Part shown: piece after piece, positions 26,274 to 35,844 of the stretch
How the letters are laid out: each line of letters begins with the position of its first letter
Numbering within the stretch: the first letter of the stretch is position 1
DNA from: Fibrobacter succinogenes
GTDB taxonomy: Bacteria; Fibrobacterota; Fibrobacteria; Fibrobacterales; Fibrobacteraceae
Length of the DNA: 64,000 nt
NCBI GenBank assembly: GCA_902791475.1
Contig: CADAWC010000014.1
Span: forward strand, 1-64,000
Reading direction: 5' to 3'
Translations under genes and position numbers: made by a program
Notes under the pieces: generated by a model
The model's database searches: none
Told to the model about the DNA's origin: nothing
The model's input: only the letters and a program-made list of their open reading frames with translations

Positions 26274-26681
26274 ATGGATGAAAATAAAGTATATGAGTCT
26301 AAAAGCAAACTATGGCTTTGGGGCTCAATAGAAATTATTGTTGTTTATGCTGTTGTAATGGGCGTGTATATAAATAGAGTTATGAACTCGGACGCTTGCA
26401 AGGACAATATCTTTTTTTGGTTTTGTACGGTTGTTGTAAGCCTTTATGTTTTATATGCGATAGCTCATTTGTTTCCTAGAAAAGTTGAATTTATTGAAGA
26501 TGAGTCCGTGCGTATTACTTTTTTTCTTGGCAATTCTGTGATGTTGAAACCTGGAAAGTTTAGAATTAAGAAGTTTAAATCTAAATCAGAAAAGTGGGGT
26601 GGATTTATTTTTGTTCGCGGTCGGTTTGTGCTTTTTTATTCGCATTCGTTTTCGGAATTGAAAAAATATTTAACGAAATAG
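26274..26681 (+). CDS. small membrane protein, unknown function
   Basis: A 135-aa protein with two hydrophobic segments (about residues 15-32 and 44-62) and a C-terminal cytoplasmic beta-rich part resembling a PH-like or DUF fold (VEFIEDESVRITFFLGNSVML). ATG 26274 is preferred to an upstream in-frame TTG because ACGAGG at 26261-26266 is well spaced. AT-rich. It begins 112 nt after the putative nuclease and 8 nt before the next gene, so it belongs more likely with the latter. Confidence 0.6.
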   Translation: MDENKVYESKSKLWLWGSIEIIVVYAVVMGVYINRVMNSDACKDNIFFWFCTVVVSLYVLYAIAHLFPRKVEFIEDESVRITFFLGNSVMLKPGKFRIKKFKSKSEKWGGFIFVRGRFVLFYSHSFSELKKYLTK

Positions 26682-26688
26682 GGGAGTT

Positions 26689-27558
26689 ATGAATCTCGCT
26701 TTACTCAGGGTTTGCACAATTGTGTTTGTTGTGAACATACTCGGTTTTATTATCAGTATGCTTTTTATGGCTGTGCATGCCGGTGAACTGGCTACGCTAT
26801 GGAATGCGCTTACGTCGTCGTCATTTGAAGATTTGCTTGGAATGGGCGGGCTACTGATTGCGTCGGGGGTTTTCATCCCGTTGGTATTAGGGGCTTTGGC
26901 GATTATAATCTTTTTTGCATTGGGAATATTGGCGCTTGTCAAAAAGAGTGTGAAGGCGCTAAAAATATTGGCGGTGCTGTTCCTTATCTGGGTTGTGCTG
27001 TGTGCATTCGCTATGAATCCTATAAGCGGTTTGTTGGGGAATGAAATGCGAGAAGTGAATCTTGCCCAGAGCTTCATTAGCTTGATTTTTAACATAAATG
27101 TTGTCGTTGCCGTGGCGGCGTTCTTTGTTGTTCCTAAAAAGCGAGATGAAAGCGAGGCTGTTGCGAATGAAGATTTTAATTTGGGCTTGTTCCGGCTTTG
27201 CGCTATCTGCTTTGCCGTAAGCGGATTGAACAGCTTGTCTCATTTTATTTGTGTGCAAACTCCCGTTTTTCAACTTGCTTTCTTTGGCGTTGTTTATTTA
27301 GCGGTCGGCGTATTTGCACTTGCCAAAAAGAATGTGCCTGTTTTGATGATGGGATCGTTGATGGTGCTTATTCATATTTTGTTTAATTTGTTCAATTTTA
27401 TCCGCATCTCAGGATTAGACCCTTATATTGCTACCTCGCTTGTTTTCCATTCGCTTATCCATACATCTACTGTGATTGCTGTTGCGGTATTCTTTGTTAA
27501 ACCTGAATGGGTGAAAAAAATCCCCGTGAGGGTTTCATTTCACGGGGATGAGCGATAG
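26689..27558 (+). CDS. membrane protein made of two similar halves
   Basis: A 289-aa protein with about eight hydrophobic segments. The two halves look duplicated: NLALLRVCTIVFVVN near the start matches NLGLFRLCAICFAVS after residue 160; LALVKKSVKALKIL matches FALAKKNVPVLMMG; and VVAVAAFFVVPKKR matches VIAVAVFFVKPEWVKK. Function is unknown. Its last 14 codons contain the hairpin that serves as the terminator for the convergent metE. GGGGAG lies before the ATG. Confidence 0.65.
   Translation: MNLALLRVCTIVFVVNILGFIISMLFMAVHAGELATLWNALTSSSFEDLLGMGGLLIASGVFIPLVLGALAIIIFFALGILALVKKSVKALKILAVLFLIWVVLCAFAMNPISGLLGNEMREVNLAQSFISLIFNINVVVAVAAFFVVPKKRDESEAVANEDFNLGLFRLCAICFAVSGLNSLSHFICVQTPVFQLAFFGVVYLAVGVFALAKKNVPVLMMGSLMVLIHILFNLFNFIRISGLDPYIATSLVFHSLIHTSTVIAVAVFFVKPEWVKKIPVRVSFHGDER
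27514..27549 (-). terminator. metE terminator embedded in the convergent coding sequence
   Basis: A perfect 10-bp inverted repeat, ATCCCCGTGA / TCACGGGGAT with a 10-nt spacer. On the minus strand it is followed by seven T (the A-run at 27514-27520), so it terminates minus-strand transcripts from metE, whose stop is 146 nt upstream. It lies inside the last codons of the plus-strand membrane protein gene. Confidence 0.75.
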
Positions 27559-27641
27559 ACTAGAGCGAACTTGGAATCTGTCTATCAGTAAAGAGAGGTG
27601 TTCCTTGCAACGACAGTAGAGGTGTAAGTTTTTTGCGAATG

Positions 27642-27686
27642 GCGCACTGTCATCCTGGAGGCCATAGGCCGATAGGATCCAGTGCG
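27642..27686. repeat. palindromic intergenic element, CAGGATGACA family
   Basis: CGCACTG-TCATCCT and AGGATCCAGTGCG are imperfect inverted arms around GGAGGCCATAGGCCGAT. Same family as the elements at 16380 and 61494. It lies between the metE stop and its terminator. Confidence 0.65.
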
Positions 27687-27694
27687 TTCTAGCT

Positions 27695-29962
27695 TTACTT
27701 TTCTTCGCGCAGTTTCTTGGCGGCGGCGACGAGATTCTTGAGGCTTGCTGTCGTTTCAGTTTCGCCACGAGTCTTGAGGCCGCAATCCGGGTTCACCCAC
27801 ACGTTCTGCTGCGGGACCTTCGCGATGATCTTGTGGAGTGCGTCAACGATTTCCTGTTCGGACGGCACGCGCGGAGAGTGGATGTCGTAAACACCCGGAC
27901 CCACCTGCGTTTCGAACTTGGCGTCGTTCAAGGCGTCAAGCAGTTTGAGGTCAGAACGGCTGGCTTCGAATGTAATCACGTCGGCGTCCATGTTGTCGAT
28001 GTCGCGGACGATGTCGTTGAATTCGCTATAGCACATGTGCGTGTGGATCTGCGTTTCGGGCTTGACCTTGGCGTGAACCAGGCGGAATGCCGGAATGGCC
28101 CAGTCGAGGTATTCCTTGTGCCAGTCGCTCTTGCGGAGCGGCAATTTTTCGCGGAGAGCGGCTTCGTCAATCTGGATGATTCTGATGCCGTTCTTTTCGA
28201 GGTCCAAAACTTCGTCACGGATGGCAAGGCCGATTTCCTGAGCCTGCGTCTTGAGCGAAACGTCTTCACGCGGGAAAGACCAGTTGAGAATCGTGACAGG
28301 ACCCGTAAGCATGCCCTTCACCGGCTTCTTGGTGCAACTTTGTGCGAAAACGGACCATTCAACCGTAATTGGAGCGCTGCGGCTCACGTCACCCCAAACG
28401 ACAGGCGGCTTCACGCAACGGGTGCCATAGCTTTGCACCCAAGCGTTTTGCGTGAACACGAAGCCGTCAATCTTGGAACCGAAATATTCCACCATGTCAT
28501 TACGTTCAAATTCACCATGCACAATCACGTCGAGGCCGATTTCTTCTTGCAGCTTGATGCATTCGGCAATTTTCTTGCGGTTGAATGCAACGTACTGTTC
28601 CTTGGAAATTTCGCCCTTGCGGAAAGCGGCGCGGTTGGCGCGAACTTCGGCAGTCTGCGGGAAGGAGCCGATTGTCGTTGTCGGGAAGGCTGGCAACTTG
28701 AATTCTGCCTTCTGCACTTCGCGACGTTCGAGGCGGCTCGGCTTACGTTCGAAATCAGCGGCTGAGAGAGCGGCGAGTTCTGCTTGAACCTTTGCGTTTG
28801 CCTGTACACGAGCAGTTGCAAACAAGGCCTTGTTCTTGGCGAGAGCGTCTGCGTCAGCGCTAGCGAGTTCTGCAATTTCCGTGAGTTTTTCTTCGGCGAA
28901 TGCGAAGTGCTTGAGAATGTCAGCCGAAAGCTTCTGTTCTGCGGCAACCGTGTAAGGCACGTGCAAGAGAGAGCAAGAAGTGCCGACAACAACGTTTTCT
29001 GCAGCGACATATTTCTTGATTTCGTCGAGGATTGCGTTCTTCTGTGCGTAATCGGCGCGCCAAATGTTCTTGCCGTTCACAACGCCTGCTAAGAGGAGCG
29101 TGTTCTTTGGAAAACCTGTCTTCAAAAGTTCGAGAGACTTAAGACCTTCAACGAAATCCAAACCGATAGCGTCAAAGCCGAGCGCGGTCACATCCTGATA
29201 AACATCGCGGATGTCGCCGAAGTAAGTCTGCAATGCAATCTTGAGGTTCTTTTTTTCGCCAATCTTTCTCAAGAGTTCTGCGTAAATCGTCTTGAAGAGT
29301 TCGCGTTCTTCTGCAGTCACATCGAAAACGAGAGCCGGTTCTGCGAACGAAATCCACTTGGCGCCTGCGACGGCGAGCTTTTCGGCGAGTTCTGCGTAAG
29401 CGTTGACTGCGGCTGCTGCGAAGTCCTTGGCCTTCTTGTTGCCGTTGTAGCGGGCGAGGCGGAGGAATGTGTATGCGCCGATAAGCGTCGGAACGGATTC
29501 AATTCCGGCCGATTTGGCTTCGTTGAATTCTTCAACCGGCTTCTTGCCGACGAGCTTGAGTTCGGTGGCGTCATCAATTTCTGGAACAATGTAATGATAG
29601 TTCGTATTGAACCACTTCTTCATCGGGAGGGCCTTCACATCGCCCTTTGCACCCTGGTAACCGTGGGCCGCTGCGAAATACTTTTCGAGCGTGCTCAATT
29701 CGAGGCTGCTGTAGCGTTCCGGCACGACGTTCAGCAAAAATGCAGTGTCGAGAACGTTATCGTAGAACGAGAAGTCGTTGGACGGGATGAAGTCGATGCC
29801 TGCGGCTTTCTGCTTCTGCCAACCGTACTGGCGGATTTCTGCGGCGACCTTCTGGAGTTCAGCTTCGGAGATTTCGCCCTTGAAGAACTTTTCGCTTGCG
29901 AACTTGAGTTCACGATTCTTACCGATACGCGGGAAACCAATTACAGATGTTTTAATGCTCAT
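27695..29962 (-). CDS. metE: cobalamin-independent methionine synthase
   Basis: MetE transfers a methyl group from 5-methyltetrahydropteroyl-polyglutamate to homocysteine. The 755-aa length is typical. Visible motifs are [17 protein letters not shown] at the start, [16 protein letters not shown] opening the catalytic C-terminal half, [13 protein letters not shown], the zinc-ligand region [11 protein letters not shown] and [11 protein letters not shown] near the end. It is divergent from a LysR regulator, and the gap contains a LysR-box-like dyad, so methionine-responsive control is likely. No B12 or SAM riboswitch consensus was seen upstream. Confidence 0.97.
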   Translation of the reverse strand: MSIKTSVIGFPRIGKNRELKFASEKFFKGEISEAELQKVAAEIRQYGWQKQKAAGIDFIPSNDFSFYDNVLDTAFLLNVVPERYSSLELSTLEKYFAAAHGYQGAKGDVKALPMKKWFNTNYHYIVPEIDDATELKLVGKKPVEEFNEAKSAGIESVPTLIGAYTFLRLARYNGNKKAKDFAAAAVNAYAELAEKLAVAGAKWISFAEPALVFDVTAEERELFKTIYAELLRKIGEKKNLKIALQTYFGDIRDVYQDVTALGFDAIGLDFVEGLKSLELLKTGFPKNTLLLAGVVNGKNIWRADYAQKNAILDEIKKYVAAENVVVGTSCSLLHVPYTVAAEQKLSADILKHFAFAEEKLTEIAELASADADALAKNKALFATARVQANAKVQAELAALSAADFERKPSRLERREVQKAEFKLPAFPTTTIGSFPQTAEVRANRAAFRKGEISKEQYVAFNRKKIAECIKLQEEIGLDVIVHGEFERNDMVEYFGSKIDGFVFTQNAWVQSYGTRCVKPPVVWGDVSRSAPITVEWSVFAQSCTKKPVKGMLTGPVTILNWSFPREDVSLKTQAQEIGLAIRDEVLDLEKNGIRIIQIDEAALREKLPLRKSDWHKEYLDWAIPAFRLVHAKVKPETQIHTHMCYSEFNDIVRDIDNMDADVITFEASRSDLKLLDALNDAKFETQVGPGVYDIHSPRVPSEQEIVDALHKIIAKVPQQNVWVNPDCGLKTRGETETTASLKNLVAAAKKLREEK

Positions 29963-30051
29963 AGTGTTTTACCTACCTTTTTACTTTGTTTTTTGAACGC
30001 TCCAAATATACCTCCCTTTTTATCATCGGTAAAATACTATTTTTTATGCGT

Positions 30052-30076
30052 TCACCATAGATTTTTCCTATGGTGA
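30052..30076. promoter_or_regulatory. dyad operator between metE and the LysR-type regulator
   Basis: Arms TCACCATAG and CTATGGTGA (9 bp, perfect) with a 7-nt spacer ATTTTTC. Size and symmetry fit a LysR-type T-N11-A site, and its place between divergent metE and lysR-type genes suggests it is the binding site of that regulator. It is 90 nt upstream of the metE start. Confidence 0.6.
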
Positions 30077-30116
30077 TTTATAACTAACGATAAATAAAAT
30101 TTATAATTAACTTGTA

Positions 30117-30144
30117 AACCTAAAACCTAATACCTATAACCTAA
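30117..30144. repeat. degenerate 7-bp tandem array (four heptads)
   Basis: Units AACCTAA, AACCTAA, TACCTAT, AACCTAA, ending 18 nt before the start of the LysR-type gene. Confidence 0.7.
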
Positions 30145-30162
30145 AAGCGAAGCGACCTAACA

Positions 30163-31068
30163 ATGACTCTACAACAACTTAAATATGCCATTGCCATTGC
30201 AGACACGCGAAATATTACCGAAGCATCCAAGCGTGTTTTTATCTCGCAACCGAGCCTTACCGCTGCTATCCACGAACTCGAAGAAGAAATGGGCGTGACG
30301 ATTTTCAACCGCTCCAACAAAGGTGTGACCATAACAAACGAAGGCGATGAATTCCTTTCGTACGCAAGGCAGGTTTTGGAACAGGCGACGCTTTTGGAAG
30401 ACCGCTATAAAGGCGGCAAGGGCGGCAATATGATTTTCTCCGTCAGCTGCCAGCACTATTCTTTTGCCGTGAATGCATTTGTCGATGTTATCCGCAAGTT
30501 CGGCGGCCCGAGCTACGATTTTACGCTCCGCGAAACGCAAACCAACGAAATTATTGACGATGTCGCCAAAATGAAAAGCGAAATGGGCGTGCTCTACCTC
30601 AGTGATAAAAACGAAAAGGTTATCACGAAGCTCATCCAAAAGAATAACCTCGTATTTGAACCGCTTTTTGCAACACCGCTTCACGTGTTTATGTCGTCGC
30701 GCAATCCACTTGCGAAAAAAGAAAAAATCACACTGTCCGATCTCAAGCCGTTCCCGTATTTGACTTACGAACAGGGCGATTTCAACTCGTTCTACTTTGC
30801 CGAAGAACCGCTCACCGCTATCGATTTCGATTGCCCGCGAAACATCAAAGTCCGCGACCGCGCCACACTTTTCAACTTGCTCATCGGCCTTGACGGCTAC
30901 ACCATTTGCTCCGGCGTCATTAGCCACAAACTCAACGGCAAGAACATCATCGCAAAGCGCCTTGATGTTCACGACAAAATGACCGTCGGTTACGTGATGC
31001 GCAAAGGCGTCACGAAATCACGCTATGCCGAAGCGTACATCGCAGCGCTAAAGAAACATTGCAAGTAG
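30163..31068 (+). CDS. LysR-type transcriptional regulator, probable regulator of metE
   Basis: A 301-aa LTTR. The N-terminal winged HTH is clear (MTLQQLKYAIAIADTRNITE, ISQPSLTAAIHELEEEMGVTIFNRSNKGV), followed by a periplasmic-binding-like effector domain (LRETQTNEIIDDVAKMKSEMGVLYLS). Its divergent position against metE suggests it controls metE, analogous to MetR, although I cannot confirm MetR orthology. The upstream gap carries a 25-bp dyad and a heptad array. Confidence 0.88.
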   Translation: MTLQQLKYAIAIADTRNITEASKRVFISQPSLTAAIHELEEEMGVTIFNRSNKGVTITNEGDEFLSYARQVLEQATLLEDRYKGGKGGNMIFSVSCQHYSFAVNAFVDVIRKFGGPSYDFTLRETQTNEIIDDVAKMKSEMGVLYLSDKNEKVITKLIQKNNLVFEPLFATPLHVFMSSRNPLAKKEKITLSDLKPFPYLTYEQGDFNSFYFAEEPLTAIDFDCPRNIKVRDRATLFNLLIGLDGYTICSGVISHKLNGKNIIAKRLDVHDKMTVGYVMRKGVTKSRYAEAYIAALKKHCK

Positions 31069-31098
31069 GGAGAGGGACAACGCGCCTAAAATAGGTGC

Positions 31099-31515
31099 TT
31101 ATACTTGCATCAACTCACGACCGATTCGATGGAATTCGTCGTTGATCTTTTTACGCCTAGCTGCGGATGGCTTCTTAGAGCCATTGACATAAGCCGCAAA
31201 AAGTGGTTGCGGAATTCCCAAACGACGCGCGAATGCGGCTGCGTTCAGTTCGGGGAAAAGCCAAAATATGCGACCAACGGGATTTGTTTTCTTGGGCGAG
31301 AAAAATCCGGATAGCGCAAGCCCTTCGTCTAGATCGTCAAACCATACGCCATCGAGATCGACCCTGCAATTTTTCAGCTGTTCTCTGGTGGCTTTTTTGA
31401 GCGGCTCATAATCGCGAATGAGTTCTTTCCCTATGCGACCGTCCTTGAGCTCGACGCAAATGGCATCCTTTTCGGCCCAAACCCTTTTTACGTCTTTTTC
31501 CGTTATATCGTTCAT
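31099..31515 (-). CDS. DUF2442-like protein with C-terminal HTH-like region
   Basis: A 138-aa protein. Residues 1-80 resemble DUF2442 (VWAEKDAICVELKDGRIG then GVWFDDLDEGLALSG). The C-terminus (ELNAAAFARRLGIPQPLFAAYVNGSKKPSAARRKKI) looks like an XRE-type DNA-binding helix bundle. DUF2442 proteins are sometimes antitoxin-like next to DUF4160 partners; none is adjacent here. It is convergent with the LysR-type gene and precedes the defence island. Confidence 0.75.
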   Translation of the reverse strand: MNDITEKDVKRVWAEKDAICVELKDGRIGKELIRDYEPLKKATREQLKNCRVDLDGVWFDDLDEGLALSGFFSPKKTNPVGRIFWLFPELNAAAFARRLGIPQPLFAAYVNGSKKPSAARRKKINDEFHRIGRELMQV

Positions 31516-31954
31516 AAAAGCTCCTATCCGAAAATTTCAAACTTTAATGTAGGTTATTGTTTAATCGCTATCAATAGGTCGGAATTTTAAGAGTCTATCA
31601 AGGAAAAATTGGGCTTTTCGATCGCCTTGGCCGTGTTCGCAGAATCTTCTGGCAACATTTTCTCTTTCTTCATCTTTACCTCCGACTGCCTACAAGCAAA
31701 AAAAGGCAGACTAAAACAATCAAAATTCAATTTAAATTATTGCGATGACAGAATGTGACATTTGGGGGATTTTTCGAATTTTTGCTAAAATCCGCTGAAA
31801 ATTTTATCAAACTAATGGTTTTTGTAGTGCGAACAACCCACGCCCCATAGGATAGGCGAGGCCTTTCTCTAACTCGCTGTAATTACGAGCAAATGGCTTG
31901 CTTGATTCCGTTTTTTATCGAGTTTTTGATATATATTTGTAGCATAGGTCGCCT
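31516..31954. other. 439-nt gap with a possible frameshifted small gene remnant
   Basis: No convincing complete gene. On the minus strand, GGAGG plus ATG at 31673 opens a 28-codon frame ending at 31587, whereas the frame 31561-31689 without a start codon reads more like protein (DEERENVARRFCEHGQGDRK, then AQFFLDRLLKFRPIDSD). The two could be one small gene broken by a 1-nt shift. A weak CTGCC/GGCAG hairpin lies near 31690. The rest, up to the hsdR start, shows only AT-rich promoter-like sequence. Confidence 0.3.
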
Positions 31955-34402
31955 ATGGATATAGACAAAAAATCACTCTCGGAAAGAGACATCATAAGTA
32001 AGTTTATCTTGCCCAGCATAACGAATGCGGGGTGGAGCCTTGAATCGCAGGTTCGTGAAGAGGTGACTTTTACTGATGGCCGAATTTTTGTCAAAGGAAA
32101 AACGACCGTTCGTGGCGAACGAAAGCGCGCCGATATCATTCTTTCCTATAAGCAGAACTTGCCCATTGCCGTTATCGAAGCAAAGGACAACAATCATTAT
32201 ATAAGTGATGGAATACAGCAGGCTCTTGCATACGCAGAAACTTTGGATATTCCTGTCGCCATCAGTAGTAATGGCGATGGATTTTCTATCCGTTACCGGA
32301 AGGGCTGCGGTCCCAAAAACGCAACTGGTGAATCCGTAGCCGTAGAAGAACGAGACTTGGAACATTTTCCGACTATCGATGAAATCTGGAATTGCTACAA
32401 GAGATACAAAGGTATCGACACGCCTGAAGTTGAATCCATTGCGACGCAGGATTATTTTGTTGAAAACGCAGATTACAAACCGCGTTATTATCAGCAAATC
32501 GCTATCAACCGTACAGTAGAGGCTATTGCCAAAGGACAAAACCGAATTCTTCTTGTCATGGCGACCGGCACAGGAAAAACCTTTACAGCGTTCCAGATTA
32601 TTTGGCGTTTATGGAAAAGTGGTTGGACTAAGAATAAAGAACTTGGCAAGACTCCAAGAATCCTTTTTCTTGCAGACCGCGACAATTTGATTTCGCAAAC
32701 CAAGCGTGGCGATTTTAAGCATTTCAAGGACAAGATGACTATTGTCCGCCATAAGAAAATTGATAAGGCTTATGAAATATACTTGGCCTTGTATCAAGGG
32801 TTGACCAACTACGATGAAGATGACGATGCTTATAAGGAATTTTCACCAGACTTTTTTGATTTGGTCGTTGTTGACGAATGTCATCGTGGAAGTGCTGCCG
32901 ACAATAGTGCATGGCGAAAAATTCTTGACTACTTCAAAAGTGCGACACACATTGGCTTGACCGCTACACCGAAAGAAACAAAAGACATTTCGTCTTCGGA
33001 ATATTTCGGCGATCCGATTTACACATATTCTTTGAAGCAGGGAATTGATGATGGGTTCCTTGCTCCCTACAAAGTTTTGCGTGTAGGCATTGACGTTGAC
33101 TTAGAAGGTTGGCGTCCCGAAAAAGGCAAACGAGATAAAAGCGGAAACATCGTTGAAGATCGTGTTTATAACACGAAAGATTTTGACCGCAATTTGGTGC
33201 TGGAAGACCGCACTCCAATTGTCGCTCGCAGAATTGTAGAATTCCTGACACAAAACGATCCGACAGCAAAAACCATCGTCTTCTGCATAGATCAAGAACA
33301 TGCTAGCCGCATGCGTGATGAACTTTGGAAAGCCGCACCGCCAGAATGGGCCCAATTGTCTGATAGGTACATCATGAGGATTACCAGCGATGATAAGGAA
33401 GGCAAACATGAACTGGATAATTTCAAGGATCCCGAAAAGCCTTATCCCGTTATTGCGGTAACATCGAAATTGTTGAGCACCGGTGCAGACACAAAGACTT
33501 GCAAACTCATCGTCCTAGAATCTAACATCGGTTCGATGACCGAGTTTAAACAGATTATCGGTCGTGGGACAAGAGTCTATGAAGACGATAACAAGTATTA
33601 CTTCACGATTATGGATTTCCGTAATGTGACGAACTTGTTCTCTGACCCGGCATTCGACGGCGAAGCCATCCGCATCAAGGAAGTCAAGCCGAACGACCCG
33701 ATTCCTACGGACAATCAAACATCAGACGATACCCCTGAAGACTTGATTGACCCGGTTACAGGCGAGCCAGTCAGTTTCCCAGAACAGCCGACTTACCCGA
33801 CACCCAATCCCACTGATGATAAAATCGCAGAAAAAAGAGAGAAAGTCTATGTGGCGGGTGTTTCGGTGTCTATCCTGAACGAACGTATGCAATACCTTGA
33901 CCCGTCGGGCAAGCTGATTACGACTACGCTTCGCGAATTCACTCGTCAAGGCATATTGAATAAGTATCGTGACTTGCAAACCTTCCTGCAAGAATGGAAT
34001 GCTGCAGAAAAGAAAAAGGCGATTATCGAAGAACTGGAAAAACAGGGAATCATCGCCGAGAACTTGCAAGAAGAAATCAAAAAGGATTTGGATATTTTCG
34101 ACCTCGTTTGCCATATTGCATACGACGCGCCTGCACTTACTCGCAAGGAACGTGCTGAGAATGTTCGCAAGCGTAATTGCTTTACCAAGTACGGCGACAA
34201 GGCTCGTGCAGTGCTCGAAGCACTGTTAGACAAGTATGCCGAAGAAGGAATCGACAATATCGAAGAAACCGCAGTCCTGAAAGTGGATCCGCTTTCTAAA
34301 TTTGGAACCCCTGCCGAAATCATCAAGATGTTCGGTGGCAAGCAAGATTACATACAGGCAATACGCGACTTGGAAACAGAGATTTATAGAGGAGTAGCCT
34401 AA
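31955..34402 (+). CDS. hsdR: type I restriction endonuclease R subunit (EcoEI-like)
   Basis: HsdR supplies DNA translocation and cleavage for the type I RM complex. The 815-aa length matches the shorter EcoEI-type rather than EcoKI. The N-terminal PD-(D/E)XK nuclease core is Asp60 (RADIILSY) and Glu75-x-Lys77 (AVIEAK) with QQALAYAE behind it. The SF2 helicase has Walker A MATGTGKTFTA, DECH box VVDECHRGS, motif III GLTATP and motif VI IIGRGTRVYE, then the EcoEI_R C-terminal domain. The ATG lacks a ribosome-binding site and follows a TAGCAT hexamer by 9 nt. hsdM overlaps its stop by one base. Confidence 0.95.
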   Translation: MDIDKKSLSERDIISKFILPSITNAGWSLESQVREEVTFTDGRIFVKGKTTVRGERKRADIILSYKQNLPIAVIEAKDNNHYISDGIQQALAYAETLDIPVAISSNGDGFSIRYRKGCGPKNATGESVAVEERDLEHFPTIDEIWNCYKRYKGIDTPEVESIATQDYFVENADYKPRYYQQIAINRTVEAIAKGQNRILLVMATGTGKTFTAFQIIWRLWKSGWTKNKELGKTPRILFLADRDNLISQTKRGDFKHFKDKMTIVRHKKIDKAYEIYLALYQGLTNYDEDDDAYKEFSPDFFDLVVVDECHRGSAADNSAWRKILDYFKSATHIGLTATPKETKDISSSEYFGDPIYTYSLKQGIDDGFLAPYKVLRVGIDVDLEGWRPEKGKRDKSGNIVEDRVYNTKDFDRNLVLEDRTPIVARRIVEFLTQNDPTAKTIVFCIDQEHASRMRDELWKAAPPEWAQLSDRYIMRITSDDKEGKHELDNFKDPEKPYPVIAVTSKLLSTGADTKTCKLIVLESNIGSMTEFKQIIGRGTRVYEDDNKYYFTIMDFRNVTNLFSDPAFDGEAIRIKEVKPNDPIPTDNQTSDDTPEDLIDPVTGEPVSFPEQPTYPTPNPTDDKIAEKREKVYVAGVSVSILNERMQYLDPSGKLITTTLREFTRQGILNKYRDLQTFLQEWNAAEKKKAIIEELEKQGIIAENLQEEIKKDLDIFDLVCHIAYDAPALTRKERAENVRKRNCFTKYGDKARAVLEALLDKYAEEGIDNIEETAVLKVDPLSKFGTPAEIIKMFGGKQDYIQAIRDLETEIYRGVA

Positions 34403-35829
34403 TGGCTGACATTGGTGGCATTATCAAGACTTTGCAGAACATCATGCGCAAGGACCAAGGTGTTTCTGGAGACGCTCAGCGAATTGAACAACTTGGCTGG
34501 ATGATAACGCTCAAGATTATCGATGACAAAGATGCTGAAATGGAACTTTTGGAAGACGACTACAAATCGGTCATTCCCGAAAAGTTGCGTTGGCGAAATT
34601 GGGCTGCCGACAGCGAAGGCATTACGGGTGATGCATTGCAGAGTTTTGTTGATAATCAACTGATTCCCGGCTTAAAGAAGATTGATGTTTCTACCGGCAA
34701 CAAGCGCGCAATCCTGATTCGTGATATTTTTGACGGCATTAACAACTACATGAAAAACGGAACTATCATCCGTCAAGTAGTGAACAAGTTGAATGAAATT
34801 GATTTCAATGTTTCCGAAGACCGTCATTTGTTTGGCGATATCTACGAAACTTTGTTGCGTGATTTGCAGAGTGCTGGCAACTACGGTGAATTTTATACTC
34901 CGCGAGCTATTACCGAAATCATGGCGGAAATCGTGAATCCGCGACTCGGCGAAAAGGTGCTCGACCCTGCTTGTGGAACGGGTGGCTTCTTGACTTGTGC
35001 TATTGAAAACATCCGCAAGCAAGATGTGCATTCTGTAAAAGATCTCAAGACTTTGAACGAGACCATTCGTGGACAGGAATTCAAGCCGCTCCCGTTTATG
35101 CTATGCGTGACGAACTTGATTCTCCACGACATCGAAGTCCCGAATATTCTTTATACCGATAGCCTTAATCGCGAATACTCAAGTATCGGTGCTAAGGATC
35201 GTGTAGATGTAATTCTTGCAAATCCTCCTTTTGGTGCATCGGTCAGTGATGGCGTAGAAACCAATTATCCCGCATCTTTCCGCACTACGGAATCTGCCGA
35301 TCTGTTCTTGCTTTTGATAATGCGTTACCTCAAGGATGGTGGGCGAGCAGCAATCGTGTTGCCCGATGGTTCGCTCACCGGTGACGGTGTCAAGGAACGC
35401 ATCCGCAAGGAATTTCTGACACAGTGCAATGTGCATACTATCGTGCGCTTGCCGAATTCCGTATTCCAGCCCTATGCCAGCGTGGCGACGAACCTGCTCT
35501 TTTTTACCAAGGGCGAAAGCACCAAGGAAGTCTGGTATTATGAGCATAAATTGCCCGAAGGAATGAAGGCTTATTCCAAGACAAAGCCTATCCAGAAATC
35601 GGAATTTGAGCCCTTGAAAAAATGGTGGAACAAACGCAAGAAATCCGACGTGGCATGGAAAGTCTCGATAAAGACACTCGAAGAGACCGGCTACAATCTC
35701 GACATCAAGAACCCCACTGTCCCCAAAGAAGAAGCGACCTACACGACCGCTGAATTGATGCAAAAGCTTCATGAATCCTTCAAGACGAGTGAAGAACTGT
35801 TGAATCAACTGAAAAAAGAATTGAAGTAA
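34402..35829 (+). CDS. hsdM: type I DNA methyltransferase M subunit
   Basis: HsdM makes N6-methyladenine and, with HsdS, forms the core methylase. The 475-aa chain has the helical N-terminal domain, FYTPRAITEIMAEIV, SAM motif I DPACGTGGFLTCA and catalytic motif IV NPPFG. The ATG overlaps the hsdR TAA (TAATG). It is normally followed directly by hsdS, but here an unrelated AT-rich gene is inserted between them. Confidence 0.96.
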   Translation: MADIGGIIKTLQNIMRKDQGVSGDAQRIEQLGWMITLKIIDDKDAEMELLEDDYKSVIPEKLRWRNWAADSEGITGDALQSFVDNQLIPGLKKIDVSTGNKRAILIRDIFDGINNYMKNGTIIRQVVNKLNEIDFNVSEDRHLFGDIYETLLRDLQSAGNYGEFYTPRAITEIMAEIVNPRLGEKVLDPACGTGGFLTCAIENIRKQDVHSVKDLKTLNETIRGQEFKPLPFMLCVTNLILHDIEVPNILYTDSLNREYSSIGAKDRVDVILANPPFGASVSDGVETNYPASFRTTESADLFLLLIMRYLKDGGRAAIVLPDGSLTGDGVKERIRKEFLTQCNVHTIVRLPNSVFQPYASVATNLLFFTKGESTKEVWYYEHKLPEGMKAYSKTKPIQKSEFEPLKKWWNKRKKSDVAWKVSIKTLEETGYNLDIKNPTVPKEEATYTTAELMQKLHESFKTSEELLNQLKKELK

Positions 35830-35844
35830 AGTAGTGGGGATTGG

